DNA of 42,423 bases, from contig CAJUNZ010000013.1 in assembly GCA_910587755.1 (NCBI GenBank), positions 1 through 42,423 of the forward strand, given 5' to 3'. Made by a program: the position numbers and the translations under genes. The stretch's first letter is position 1. Every line of letters starts with the position of its first letter. The notes under the pieces are model-generated. The model made no database searches. It saw only the letters and a program-made list of their open reading frames with translations, and was not told where the DNA came from. Shown here piece after piece: positions 29,509 through 37,378 of the stretch. Origin of the DNA: an uncultured Acetatifactor sp. (GTDB lineage Bacteria > Bacillota > Clostridia > Lachnospirales > Lachnospiraceae).

Positions 29509-31923
29509 TCAAGGTTTCACTACAATATTCACAATTCTGCCAGGCACATAGATCTCCTTCACCACCGTCCCGGACAGTTTGTCCCCAAGAGCTTCTCTGG
29601 CGGCAGCGATCACCTCTTCCTTCGCCGCATCCTTGGGCATGGAGATATTGGCCCGGATCTTCCCATTGACCTGCACGCCGATCTCCACCGTGTTCTCCAC
29701 AGTTTTGGCCTCCTCATAGGAAGGCCAGGAAGTCTGATATACCCTGCCCTGGAACCCTGCAGTCTGCCACAGTTCCTCCGTGATATGGGGGGCCACCGGA
29801 TTCAGCAGGGCCAGAAGCGTCCTGTACTCTCCCCTGGTGACGGCATTCTTCTTGTAGAACTCATTGATCAGGGCCATCATGGCCGCAATGGCCGTATTGT
29901 ACTTCAGACTTTCATAATCGTTGGAGACCTTCTTTATGGTCTGGTGCATCTTTGTCTCCAGATCCGCGCTGTACTCCTGGCCGTCCACAAGCATATCCTG
30001 AAGCTTCCACACCCTCTCCAGGAAACGGCGGCAGCCTTTTACGCCGTCCTCGCTCCAGGCGGCGCTCAAATCGAAGGCGCCGATAAACATCTCATAAGTG
30101 CGCAGGGTATCCGCTCCATAGTCCCTGACAATATCATCAGGATTCACCACATTTCCCCTGGACTTGGACATCTTCTCCCCATTGGAGCCCAGAATCATAC
30201 CATGGCTGGTTCTCTTCTGATAAGGCTCCTTACAGGGAACCTCTCCCTGGTCATAGAGGAACCTGTGCCAGAACCTGGAATACAGAAGGTGCAGGGTAGT
30301 GTGCTCCATCCCCCCGTTGTACCAGTCCACAGGCATCCAGTATTCCAGCGCCTCCCTGCTGGCCAGAGCCTCCTTGTTGTGAGGATCTGTGTAACGGAGA
30401 AAATACCAGGAAGACCCCGCCCACTGAGGCATGGTGTCCGTCTCCCTCCTGGCCGGGCCGCCGCAGCAGGGGCAGGTGGTATTCACCCAGTCCTCCATGG
30501 CCGCCAGAGGAGATTCCCCGTTGTCGGTAGGTTCATAGCTCTCCACCTCAGGAAGCATCAAGGGCAGTTCGCTGTCGTCCACAGGCACAAATCCGCACTT
30601 CTCACACTTTACAATGGGAATTGGCTCCCCCCAGTAGCGCTGCCGGGAAAATACCCAGTCCCTGAGCTTATAGTTGGTCTTGCTGTGACCGATTCCCTTC
30701 TCCTCCAGGAACGCGATAATCCTCTCCTTCGCCTCCGCCACGGAGAGTCCGTCCAAAAACTGAGAATTCACAAGAGTCCCCGTGGCCACATCTGTGTACA
30801 CCGCCTCCTGGACGCTCACAGGGCTGCCCGCCACCACCTCAATAATGGGCAGGCCAAACTTTTTGGCAAATTCCCAGTCCCTCTCATCATGGGCAGGGAC
30901 GGCCATAATGGCCCCTGTGCCGTAAGTCATCAGCACATAGTCGGACACCCAGATGGGGATCTCCCTGCCGTTTACAGGATTGGTGGCGGTAAGACCTTCG
31001 ATCTGGACCCCCGTCTTCTCCTTTGCCAGCTCCGTGCGCTCGAAATCTGACTTTCTGGCAGCCTGTTCCCTGTAGGCGGACAGAGCCTCGTAATTCCCAA
31101 TCTCCTCCCTGTACTTGTCAATGATGGGATGCTCCGGAGACAGCACCATATAGGTAGCGCCGAAGAGAGTGTCCGGCCTGGTGGTATAGATCCGAAGTTT
31201 TTCCTCTTTTCCTGTGAGAGAAAAGTCCACCTCCGCCCCCTGGGATTTTCCAATCCAGTTTTTCTGGGACACCTTCACCCGCTCAATGTAATCCACTGTG
31301 TCAAGTCCCTGGATCAGCTCTTCTGCATACTCCGTGATTTTCAGCATCCACTGGCTCTTAACCTTGCGGACCACCTCCGAACCGCAGCGCTCGCAGACAC
31401 CTCCCACCACTTCCTCGTTGGCAAGGCCCACCTTGCAGGAGGTGCACCAGTTGATGGGCATCTCCGTCTTGTAAGCCAGACCCGCCTTAAAGAGCTTCAG
31501 GAAGATCCACTGAGTCCATTTGTAATAGTCCGGATCGGTGGTGTTCACTTCCCTGTCCCAGTCAAAGGAATAGCCAAGGGCGTGAAGCTGCCCCTTAAAC
31601 CGCTCCACATTGTTCTTCGTCACAATCCTGGGATGGATGTGGTTCTGAATCGCGTAATTCTCCGTGGGAAGCCCAAAAGCGTCCCATCCCATGGGATACA
31701 GCACATTGTACCCCTGCATCCGCCTTTTCCTTGCCACTATGTCCAACGCGGTGTAAGGCCTGGGATGCCCCACATGCAGCCCCTGTCCTGAAGGATAGGG
31801 AAATTCAACCAGTGCATAATACTTGGGTTTGGAATAATCGTCAGAGGTCTTAAAAGCCCCCTCCTCATCCCAGACCCCCTGCCATTTTTTCTCCACCTCA
31901 TGGTGGTTGTAAGGTACTGCCAT
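29509..31923 (-). CDS. leuS: Leucyl-tRNA synthetase
   Basis: This 804-residue class Ia enzyme charges tRNA-Leu. The start is the ATG at 31923 with AGGAGT nine bases upstream; the frame is open through the leader hairpin, but that part is not LeuS. Landmarks in order are the HIGH-type motif (YPSGQGLHVGHP), the CP1 editing domain (TTRPDTLFGATYM and TYGTGAIMAVPAHDERD), the catalytic KMSKS loop (GEKMSKSRGNVV) and the anticodon-binding and C-terminal domains. Zinc-type cysteine pairs are visible (CTSCKVG, CERCG). It is a single-gene unit behind a T-box leader. Confidence 0.97.
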   Translation of the reverse strand: MAVPYNHHEVEKKWQGVWDEEGAFKTSDDYSKPKYYALVEFPYPSGQGLHVGHPRPYTALDIVARKRRMQGYNVLYPMGWDAFGLPTENYAIQNHIHPRIVTKNNVERFKGQLHALGYSFDWDREVNTTDPDYYKWTQWIFLKLFKAGLAYKTEMPINWCTSCKVGLANEEVVGGVCERCGSEVVRKVKSQWMLKITEYAEELIQGLDTVDYIERVKVSQKNWIGKSQGAEVDFSLTGKEEKLRIYTTRPDTLFGATYMVLSPEHPIIDKYREEIGNYEALSAYREQAARKSDFERTELAKEKTGVQIEGLTATNPVNGREIPIWVSDYVLMTYGTGAIMAVPAHDERDWEFAKKFGLPIIEVVAGSPVSVQEAVYTDVATGTLVNSQFLDGLSVAEAKERIIAFLEEKGIGHSKTNYKLRDWVFSRQRYWGEPIPIVKCEKCGFVPVDDSELPLMLPEVESYEPTDNGESPLAAMEDWVNTTCPCCGGPARRETDTMPQWAGSSWYFLRYTDPHNKEALASREALEYWMPVDWYNGGMEHTTLHLLYSRFWHRFLYDQGEVPCKEPYQKRTSHGMILGSNGEKMSKSRGNVVNPDDIVRDYGADTLRTYEMFIGAFDLSAAWSEDGVKGCRRFLERVWKLQDMLVDGQEYSADLETKMHQTIKKVSNDYESLKYNTAIAAMMALINEFYKKNAVTRGEYRTLLALLNPVAPHITEELWQTAGFQGRVYQTSWPSYEEAKTVENTVEIGVQVNGKIRANISMPKDAAKEEVIAAAREALGDKLSGTVVKEIYVPGRIVNIVVKP

Positions 31924-31944
31924 CTCTTCCACTCCTATTCCCTG

Positions 31945-32262
31945 CAGACGCAGACAAGCCCTTTCGTCATTTAGAGACGAAAGGGCTTCATTCCGTGGTA
32001 CCACTCTAATTCACAGATCCGGGACACAGGCTCTGATCCATGCACTTTTCCTATTGATAACGGAATAACCCGCTCCACCCTACCCACTCCGGGGAGCTTC
32101 AGGCGAGAACTCCAGGGCCAGTTGGGGATGCCTCGCTGCCGCCTCACACCCTGGGAACTGTCCACGGGCAACTCCTCTCCATGCACAAATCCTCCCGGCG
32201 GCTCTCTGAAAGTCCGGTATCCTTAATATTCCCCTTCAGCGTCTGTTCATGGTTCAATTGAT
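31945..32262 (-). promoter_or_regulatory. T-box riboswitch leader of leuS
   Basis: The leader of about 320 nt carries the T-box sequence AGAGTGGTACCACGGAA (plus 31991-32007), which pairs with the uncharged tRNA acceptor end. A perfect 13-bp hairpin follows (31956-31968 with 31976-31988). Uncharged tRNA-Leu would favour the antiterminator. The hairpin is followed by GTCTGCG rather than a U-run, which is unusual. I could not place the leucine specifier codon with certainty. Confidence 0.88.
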
Positions 32263-32268
32263 TTGATC

Positions 32269-32297
32269 ATTATATCCCTTTTCCAGGACTCTGTCAA
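32269..32297 (-). promoter_or_regulatory. Sigma-A promoter of leuS
   Basis: The minus strand reads TTGACA, 17 bp, TATAAT: full consensus. Transcription would begin near 32262. Confidence 0.92.
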
Positions 32298-32309
32298 CGA
32301 AAATTTTGA

Positions 32310-34403
32310 TCAATCCTCCCCGGAATTCTCTGCCACCTTGGCCGCCCTTGCCGCAACTTCCTTCTCCTGCACATCAGAGGGCGCCTGCTCATAGCGGACA
32401 AACTGGTAAGCATAGTCCCCCCTGCCGCCGGTCATGGAACGCAGATCCGTGCAGTATCCATGAAGGCTGCTCTGAGGAATCTCCGCCTCCACCACCTGCT
32501 TTCCACCCGGAAGAGGCGTCATCCCCAGCACGCGTCCCCGTCTCTTGTTCAGATCCCCCATTACATCCCCTGTGTAAGCGTCAGGCACAGTGACCTTGAG
32601 GGAAGCGATGGGCTCCAGAAGCACCGGGTGCGCCTCCATAAATCCTTTCTTGAAAGCCTGTATGGTGGCCATCTTGAAAGCCTGCTCGGAGGAGTCCACC
32701 GGATGATAGGAGCCGTCATACAGCACCGCTTTCACTCCCACCACCGGGTACGCCGCCATGGGACCTTTCACCACTGATTCCTGCAGGCCCTTTTCCACTG
32801 CCGGATAATAGTTTCTGGGCACGGCGCCGCCCACCACCTCCTGCTCGAACACAAAAGCCTGATCCAGATCGTCAGAGGGGCTGAAACGCATTTTCACATG
32901 ACCATACTGCCCGTGACCCCCTGTCTGCTTCTTATACTTGTACTCCACATCGGACTGCTTCTTAATGGTCTCCCTGTAGGCAACCTTAGGCCTGTCAAGC
33001 TCAACTTCCACCTTGTACTCGTTCAGCAGCCTGCTCACCACCACATCCAGATGCTGGTCGCCCATGCCGTACAGCAGCGTCTGCCTGTTCTCTGCGTCGT
33101 TCACCGCCTTCAGGGTCAGATCCTCATTGGTGAGCTTCTGCAGGGCCTGGGAAATCTTATCCACATCCGCCTTGTTCCTGGGCTTATAGCGCATGCAGGT
33201 ATAAGGGGTGGAAAGCTCAAACCGACCGAATTTCAGCGGTGTGGTCTTGGTGGAAAGACTGTCGCCCGTCTTAGCCCCTGTGAGCTTTGCCAGAGCCCCG
33301 ATATCTCCGGCGTGGAGCTCGGGCACTTCCATGGGCTTGTTCCCCTGCAGCACATAGAGCTTGCCGATCTTCTCCTCCACTTCCCCGTCCACGTTGTAGA
33401 GCAGGTCATCCGTCTTCAGAACGCCGGAATTCACCTTGATCAGGGAATACTTGCCGATAAACGGATCCACAAGCGTCTTCCAGATGTAAGCGGACTTGGC
33501 CTTGGAGAAATCATAATCCGCATTATAGAGCTCGCTTGTCTTCATATTGATGCCTGCCACCTTGCGGTTCTCAGGGCTGGGCATATATTTAACAATATCA
33601 TCCAACAGCGTATAGACGCCCTGGCAAAGGATGTTGGAGCCCATGGTCATGGGGAAAATGCTGCAGTCGCACACATTGGTACGCAGCGCCGCCCTGATCT
33701 CCGCCTCGGAGAAGGTCTCTCCTCCAAAATACCGCTCCATCATCTCCTCGCTGGTCTCTGCCACAGCCTCCATCAGCGTGTCACGGCACAGCTCCAGATT
33801 GGCCTTGTTGTACTCCGGTACCTCGCAGTCAACCACTTCCTTGCCCTGCCAGCGGTGGCCTGTCTCGGACACTACATTCACATAGCCGACAAATTTCTCG
33901 CTCTCACGGATGGGCAGGTTGAAGGGAGCCATCTTCTTACCGTAGAGGGAAGTCATGTCCTCCACCACCTGCCGGAAGGAGGCATTGTCCACGTCCATGT
34001 TGGAGACATAGACAAATCTGGGCAGCTTGTATTTCTCGCACAGTTCCCACGCCCTCTGGGTTCCCACTTCAATGCCGGATTTGCCGTTTACCACAATGAT
34101 GGCCGCTCCCGCCGCACTCAGAGCCTCCTCGGCCTCGCCCACGAAATCAAAGTAGCCCGGTGCATCTATCACATTAATCTTGCAGCCTTCCCATTCAATA
34201 GGGATCACGGAGGCGCTGATGGAGAATTTGCGTTTCTGTTCTTCTTTGCTGTAGTCGCTTACGGTATTGCCGTCAGGCACCTTGCCCATTCTGGATGTGA
34301 TGCCGGACAGGTACGCAAATGCTTCCGCCAGACTGGTCTTGCCGCTGCCGCCATGCCCCAGAAGAACCACATTGCGTATCTTGTCAGTTGTGTAGACTTT
34401 CAT
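32310..34403 (-). CDS. EF-G-2-like translational GTPase
   Basis: This 697-residue protein has the whole EF-G layout: G domain, domain II, and domains III-V (TGGHGQYGHVKMRF is the domain IV start). The P-loop is GHGGSGKTS and switch II is DAPGY rather than DTPGH, so the His that is catalytic in classical EF-G is replaced by Tyr. The NKxD base motif is degenerate (SNMD). These traits match the EF-G-2 branch of Thermus and many Clostridia, a paralogue whose role is less clear than that of the main factor. I start at the ATG at 34403, eight bases after GGAGG; the ATG at 34418 contains that site. Confidence 0.9.
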   Translation of the reverse strand: MKVYTTDKIRNVVLLGHGGSGKTSLAEAFAYLSGITSRMGKVPDGNTVSDYSKEEQKRKFSISASVIPIEWEGCKINVIDAPGYFDFVGEAEEALSAAGAAIIVVNGKSGIEVGTQRAWELCEKYKLPRFVYVSNMDVDNASFRQVVEDMTSLYGKKMAPFNLPIRESEKFVGYVNVVSETGHRWQGKEVVDCEVPEYNKANLELCRDTLMEAVAETSEEMMERYFGGETFSEAEIRAALRTNVCDCSIFPMTMGSNILCQGVYTLLDDIVKYMPSPENRKVAGINMKTSELYNADYDFSKAKSAYIWKTLVDPFIGKYSLIKVNSGVLKTDDLLYNVDGEVEEKIGKLYVLQGNKPMEVPELHAGDIGALAKLTGAKTGDSLSTKTTPLKFGRFELSTPYTCMRYKPRNKADVDKISQALQKLTNEDLTLKAVNDAENRQTLLYGMGDQHLDVVVSRLLNEYKVEVELDRPKVAYRETIKKQSDVEYKYKKQTGGHGQYGHVKMRFSPSDDLDQAFVFEQEVVGGAVPRNYYPAVEKGLQESVVKGPMAAYPVVGVKAVLYDGSYHPVDSSEQAFKMATIQAFKKGFMEAHPVLLEPIASLKVTVPDAYTGDVMGDLNKRRGRVLGMTPLPGGKQVVEAEIPQSSLHGYCTDLRSMTGGRGDYAYQFVRYEQAPSDVQEKEVAARAAKVAENSGED

Positions 34404-34760
34404 TTGACTTTCCTCCATTTATTATGTAATTTGGGTACTTTTGACACGATAATGACAAACGATTTTCATCCCATGTGACTATTTTACTAGAGAATGCTTC
34501 TTTTTACAAGATATTATTGTGAATTCCATAAAATTTGCTTCCTCAAAATTCCCTGGCCGCCGAAAGCGCCATGATCCTGTCTTTCTTCCTGCCTCTTTTC
34601 CAAGACATAAAACAAAAAAGCACGAAAGATTACCGTTGATTTTCTGGCTTTAACGTGATAATGTGAAAGGAAATCCTGCTCTCCCAAAAGGCAGGAACTG
34701 GTGCCGCGGAAAGCATTACTCCGAAAAGGCCCCAGAATAAGAAGAATCGAGGTATATCAT
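34404..34760. other. Divergent intergenic region between the EF-G-2 gene and tyrA
   Basis: The 357 bp hold the EF-G-2 promoter candidate. On the plus side there is only a weak TTGATT/GATAAT pair (about 34654-34680) with a 15-bp spacer for tyrA, plus a small CCTGC-GCAGG hairpin near 34676-34696. No gene or RNA is evident. Confidence 0.5.
34481..34509 (-). promoter_or_regulatory. Probable sigma-A promoter of the EF-G-2 gene
   Basis: The minus strand reads TTGTAA, 17 bp, TAAAAT, about 80 bp before the start codon. Confidence 0.55.
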
Positions 34761-35867
34761 ATGTCCGGCATAACCTGTGGTTTTATCGGGCTTGGGCTTA
34801 TTGGGGGATCCATCGCCCGGGCTTTGAAGCAGTCCCTTCCCCAAGTGCACATTGTGGCCTATGACACGGATCCGGGAACGCTGCGCCTGGCGCAAAAAGA
34901 AGGCATTGCCGACAGGACGGCCTCTGCCGTCAGCGAATGTTTCAGGGAATGCGACTATATATTTTTATGCGCACCGGTTCAGGGAAATGACAGCAGTCTG
35001 GAGACCGTCCGGCGGTACATGAAACCCGGCTGCCTGCTCACGGACGTGGGCAGCGTCAAAACCCCCATACATGAGGCCGTCCACAGGGCAGGACTGGACA
35101 GCTGTTTTGTGGGAGGGCATCCCATGGCGGGCAGCGAACGGACAGGGTTCGCCAATTCCAAAGCGTCCCTTCTGGAAAACGCCTACTACATCCTTACCCC
35201 CGCCCCCGGCGTCCCCGGGGAGAAGCTGGAGAGCTTCCGGAAACTGGTGGAAAAAACAGGCGCCATCCCCCTGGTTCTGGACTGTCACAGCCATGACTAT
35301 GTGACCGCAGCCGTGAGCCATCTGCCCCATGTGGTGGCCGCCTCCCTGGTAAGTCTGGTGGAAGACAGTGACTCCGCTGACGGCATTATGAAGCTGGTGG
35401 CCGCAGGAGGCTTTAAGGACATTACCCGCATTGCCTCCTCCTCCGCCCTGATGTGGCAGCAGATCTGCCTGGCCAATGGGCACAATATCTCCTCCCTGCT
35501 GTCCGACTACATCACTGCCCTGGAAGCCTTTCGGGATCTGCTGGAAACCCGGAATGAGGAAGGACTCTACCAGGCCTTTGACCGCGCCCGGCTCTACCGC
35601 GACTCCTTCATCGGCGCCTCCAGCGGCCCCATCAAGCGATCCTACCGCATCAGCGTGGACATTGCCGACAAATCCGGCGCTCTGGCCAGGATCACCATGC
35701 TGCTGGCCACACAGGGCCTGAGCATCAAAAATATCGGCATCACCCACAACAGGGAATCCGAGGACGGTGTTCTGAAAGTGGAATTTTATGACGAAGCCTC
35801 CCAGAAGACGGCGGCGCAGGTGCTGGGGGCAGAAGGTTATGAGATTCATGTGAGAACCATCGAATAG
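34761..35867 (+). CDS. tyrA: Prephenate dehydrogenase with ACT domain
   Basis: The 368-residue enzyme converts prephenate to 4-hydroxyphenylpyruvate in tyrosine synthesis, using NAD(P). The Rossmann motif GLGLIGGS is at about 10-17. Other TyrA landmarks are VGSVKTPIHEA, GGHPMAGSE and the SHLPHVVAASL helix. The C-terminal 75 residues form an ACT domain (SVDIADKSGALARIT), probably for tyrosine feedback. I start at the ATG at 34761, eight bases after GAGGT; the upstream 20 codons are not conserved in character. No other aromatic pathway genes are adjacent, although the gene often precedes aroA in relatives. Confidence 0.93.
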   Translation: MSGITCGFIGLGLIGGSIARALKQSLPQVHIVAYDTDPGTLRLAQKEGIADRTASAVSECFRECDYIFLCAPVQGNDSSLETVRRYMKPGCLLTDVGSVKTPIHEAVHRAGLDSCFVGGHPMAGSERTGFANSKASLLENAYYILTPAPGVPGEKLESFRKLVEKTGAIPLVLDCHSHDYVTAAVSHLPHVVAASLVSLVEDSDSADGIMKLVAAGGFKDITRIASSSALMWQQICLANGHNISSLLSDYITALEAFRDLLETRNEEGLYQAFDRARLYRDSFIGASSGPIKRSYRISVDIADKSGALARITMLLATQGLSIKNIGITHNRESEDGVLKVEFYDEASQKTAAQVLGAEGYEIHVRTIE

Positions 35868-35877
35868 TCAGTTTCAT

Positions 35878-35907
35878 ATAGTTTCAGACTTACAAGTCTG
35901 AAACTAT
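35878..35907. terminator. Perfect hairpin after tyrA
   Basis: ATAGTTTCAGACTT and AAGTCTGAAACTAT are fully complementary across AC. TTTACTTTTCC follows on the plus strand, an imperfect T-tract, so it is a likely but not ideal terminator. Confidence 0.6.
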
Positions 35908-35968
35908 TTACTTTTCCGGATTTTCGAGTATACTATAGATAATATAGATAAAAAACAGGAGGTGCGTC

Positions 35969-36208
35969 ATGGCTGAATTTGTCAATCGACCTGAGTATTT
36001 ATACTGCACACCGGTTAAATATGCAGTACAACTCGACTGCAGACCGCCAGCCAGGTGCTTTCACGAGTACACCACTGTAAATCCTGGCGGTCTGCAGTAT
36101 AAATCAGCTCACTCAAAATAGAGATGTAGATCTGGTCAAGATCGTCACCAGTATTCGCAGATACGGAAAATCATCCCTGCTGGATTTGTTCCATCAATAC
36201 CTGCTCCC
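35969..36208 (+). pseudogene. Truncated N-terminus of an AAA+ ATPase (DUF4143-type) broken by a MITE
   Basis: A strong AGGAGG precedes an ATG whose first codons read MAEFVNRPEYL. After a 100-bp interruption the same protein continues as NQLTQNRDVDLVKIVTSIRR and then YGKSSLLDLFHQYLL, which covers the Walker A of AAA_14/DUF4143 ATPases (normally GIRRCGKSTLL). Removing the element and one TA restores a single frame. The sequence then runs into the vanZ-like gene end, so about 85-90% of the ATPase is missing. These ATPases are often mobile and multi-copy in Lachnospiraceae. Confidence 0.75.
36002..36099. mobile_element. 98-bp MITE-like element with TA target duplication
   Basis: The left end TACTGCACACCG and the right end CGGTCTGCAGTA are inverted repeats that match at 11 of 12 bases. 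TA flanks both sides (36000-36001 and 36100-36101). A second copy of the right end, ACTGCAGACCGCCAG (36036-36050), pairs perfectly over 15 bp with 36084-36098. The TA duplication is typical of IS630/Tc1-mariner-type elements. No transposase is encoded. Confidence 0.7.
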
Positions 36209-36741
36209 TAAAGTCTGCCCTTTTTTCTTCTCTTCCACAGTGCCAGAACACAGAGACAAAAACCCATGCCGCAGACACCGCCGCAGGTGTCAAGCAGCAC
36301 GTCGGCCACACTGGCATACCGCCCCGGGACAAAATACTGGTGAAACTCGTCGGCAGCGGCGGACAAAAGCACCCAGACCGTCACCAGGATCCGCAGCACC
36401 CATCCCTGCCTTATCCACTGGCTCCACAGCAGAAACAGCAGCGCCCCCATACAGGCATACTCCGAAAAATGGGCCATTTTCCTCACCGGATGCTCCAAAA
36501 ACAGCGCCAGCTCCTCCAGACTGTCGCCCCACCGTCCCCCCCAGATGCAGTTGACAATCTCCGCACCCTTGTAAGAGACCTTCAGGCTCAGAGAACCCGA
36601 CTGCTCTGCGTCCTGGGCAGAAAAATGAAAGATCGTGTAGTACAGCATGCTCAGAAGCAGAGCTGCCGCACATGTCACCAGAATCCTGCGGGGGAAGTTC
36701 CCATCGGAACTCCCCCTCCTGTGTAAAAATATATCTTCCAT
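36208..36741 (-). CDS. VanZ-like membrane protein
   Basis: The 177-residue protein belongs to the VanZ family, named after the teicoplanin-resistance accessory protein. It has four hydrophobic segments (about 20-42, 92-108, 113-130 and 150-168). The family motifs are HPVRKMAHFSEYACMGALL and DEFHQYFVPGRYASVADVLLD, here shortened to key residues K-x-x-HF-x-EY and DE-x-HQ-x-F-x-x-GR. It starts 11 bp after the PilZ gene, so the two are co-transcribed. A direct antibiotic role is not implied by family membership. Confidence 0.88.
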   Translation of the reverse strand: MEDIFLHRRGSSDGNFPRRILVTCAAALLLSMLYYTIFHFSAQDAEQSGSLSLKVSYKGAEIVNCIWGGRWGDSLEELALFLEHPVRKMAHFSEYACMGALLFLLWSQWIRQGWVLRILVTVWVLLSAAADEFHQYFVPGRYASVADVLLDTCGGVCGMGFCLCVLALWKRRKKGRL

Positions 36742-36752
36742 AGTCCCTGCTT

Positions 36753-37085
36753 CTAATCTCCCGACACCGTCTGATAAACCTCAATCCGTGTGGAGTCCAT
36801 CTCCGGCATGCCGATAAAAATAGCCCCATACCCATAGCAGTCCGGCCGCAGCTCAATCCTTACGATCTGCAGAAACGCATGGATCACTTCCTTGGTCCAA
36901 ATCGTCAGGTAAGCCTCATACACCTCTCCGATCTGCAGAGACTCCTTGCAGTTAAACCCCACTCCCGTCTTCGATATGTCCAGGATATCTATAGTTACTT
37001 CGTTTCCATTATTACCGTCCAGTCTTTTCACGACAAGCTTTGAGGTCATATCCGTCCTCTTTGATTTTCTTCTCTCCTGCTGCAT
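36753..37085 (-). CDS. PilZ-domain cyclic-di-GMP binding protein
   Basis: The 110-residue protein is essentially one PilZ domain. It has the Arg-rich N-terminal switch RRKSKR (RxxxR) and the DISKTGVGF motif (D/NxSxxG), the two elements that bind c-di-GMP, followed by beta strands. It has no membrane segment. Being placed directly before a VanZ-like gene is unusual enough to suggest c-di-GMP control of an envelope function (inference). AGAGGTAAGG precedes the ATG. Confidence 0.88.
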   Translation of the reverse strand: MQQERRKSKRTDMTSKLVVKRLDGNNGNEVTIDILDISKTGVGFNCKESLQIGEVYEAYLTIWTKEVIHAFLQIVRIELRPDCYGYGAIFIGMPEMDSTRIEVYQTVSGD

Positions 37086-37139
37086 AACCTTACCTCTCTT
37101 TTGCGGCGGACTTCTATTCCTCCAACCCGCCCTAGGGAT

Positions 37140-37168
37140 AGTATACCATTTTTTGCACTATATCACAA
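37140..37168 (-). promoter_or_regulatory. Promoter of the pilZ-vanZ pair
   Basis: The minus strand reads TTGTGA, 17 bp, TATACT, with TGG directly before the -10 (extended -10). It lies about 55 bp before the PilZ start. Confidence 0.7.
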
Positions 37169-37290
37169 GTCAAAACTCACAAATTCAGCCTGGAACACAT
37201 CATTTTTATCTGCTTTATGCCATAAAAGCCAAAAATATTGTTGAAAAATCACAAAATCTCTTTCCACACCGAATCACTTTTAAACGCACC

Positions 37291-37333
37291 AAAAAAAGAC
37301 CTGCCCAAAGCATGAACGCAACGGACAGGTCCT
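37291..37333 (-). terminator. Rho-independent terminator after queA
   Basis: On the minus strand GACCTGTCC pairs with GGGCAGGTC (one G-U pair), followed by TTTTTTT. It ends the pheT-apeA-queA run. Confidence 0.85.
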
Positions 37334-37378
37334 TAAACCGTCAGATAGAACTTCTCTTCACAAATGTAACATTCTGCA

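Noticed and set aside
32898..34478. Plus-strand reading frame of about 526 codons opposite the EF-G-2 gene
   Set aside because: The Leu/His-rich composition and lack of motifs mark it as an antisense shadow of a well-supported gene.
34698..34716. T-box-like string CTGGTGCCGCGGAAAG upstream of tyrA
   Set aside because: It differs from UGGNACC at a key base, the leader is too short for Stem I, and no terminator/antiterminator pair follows.
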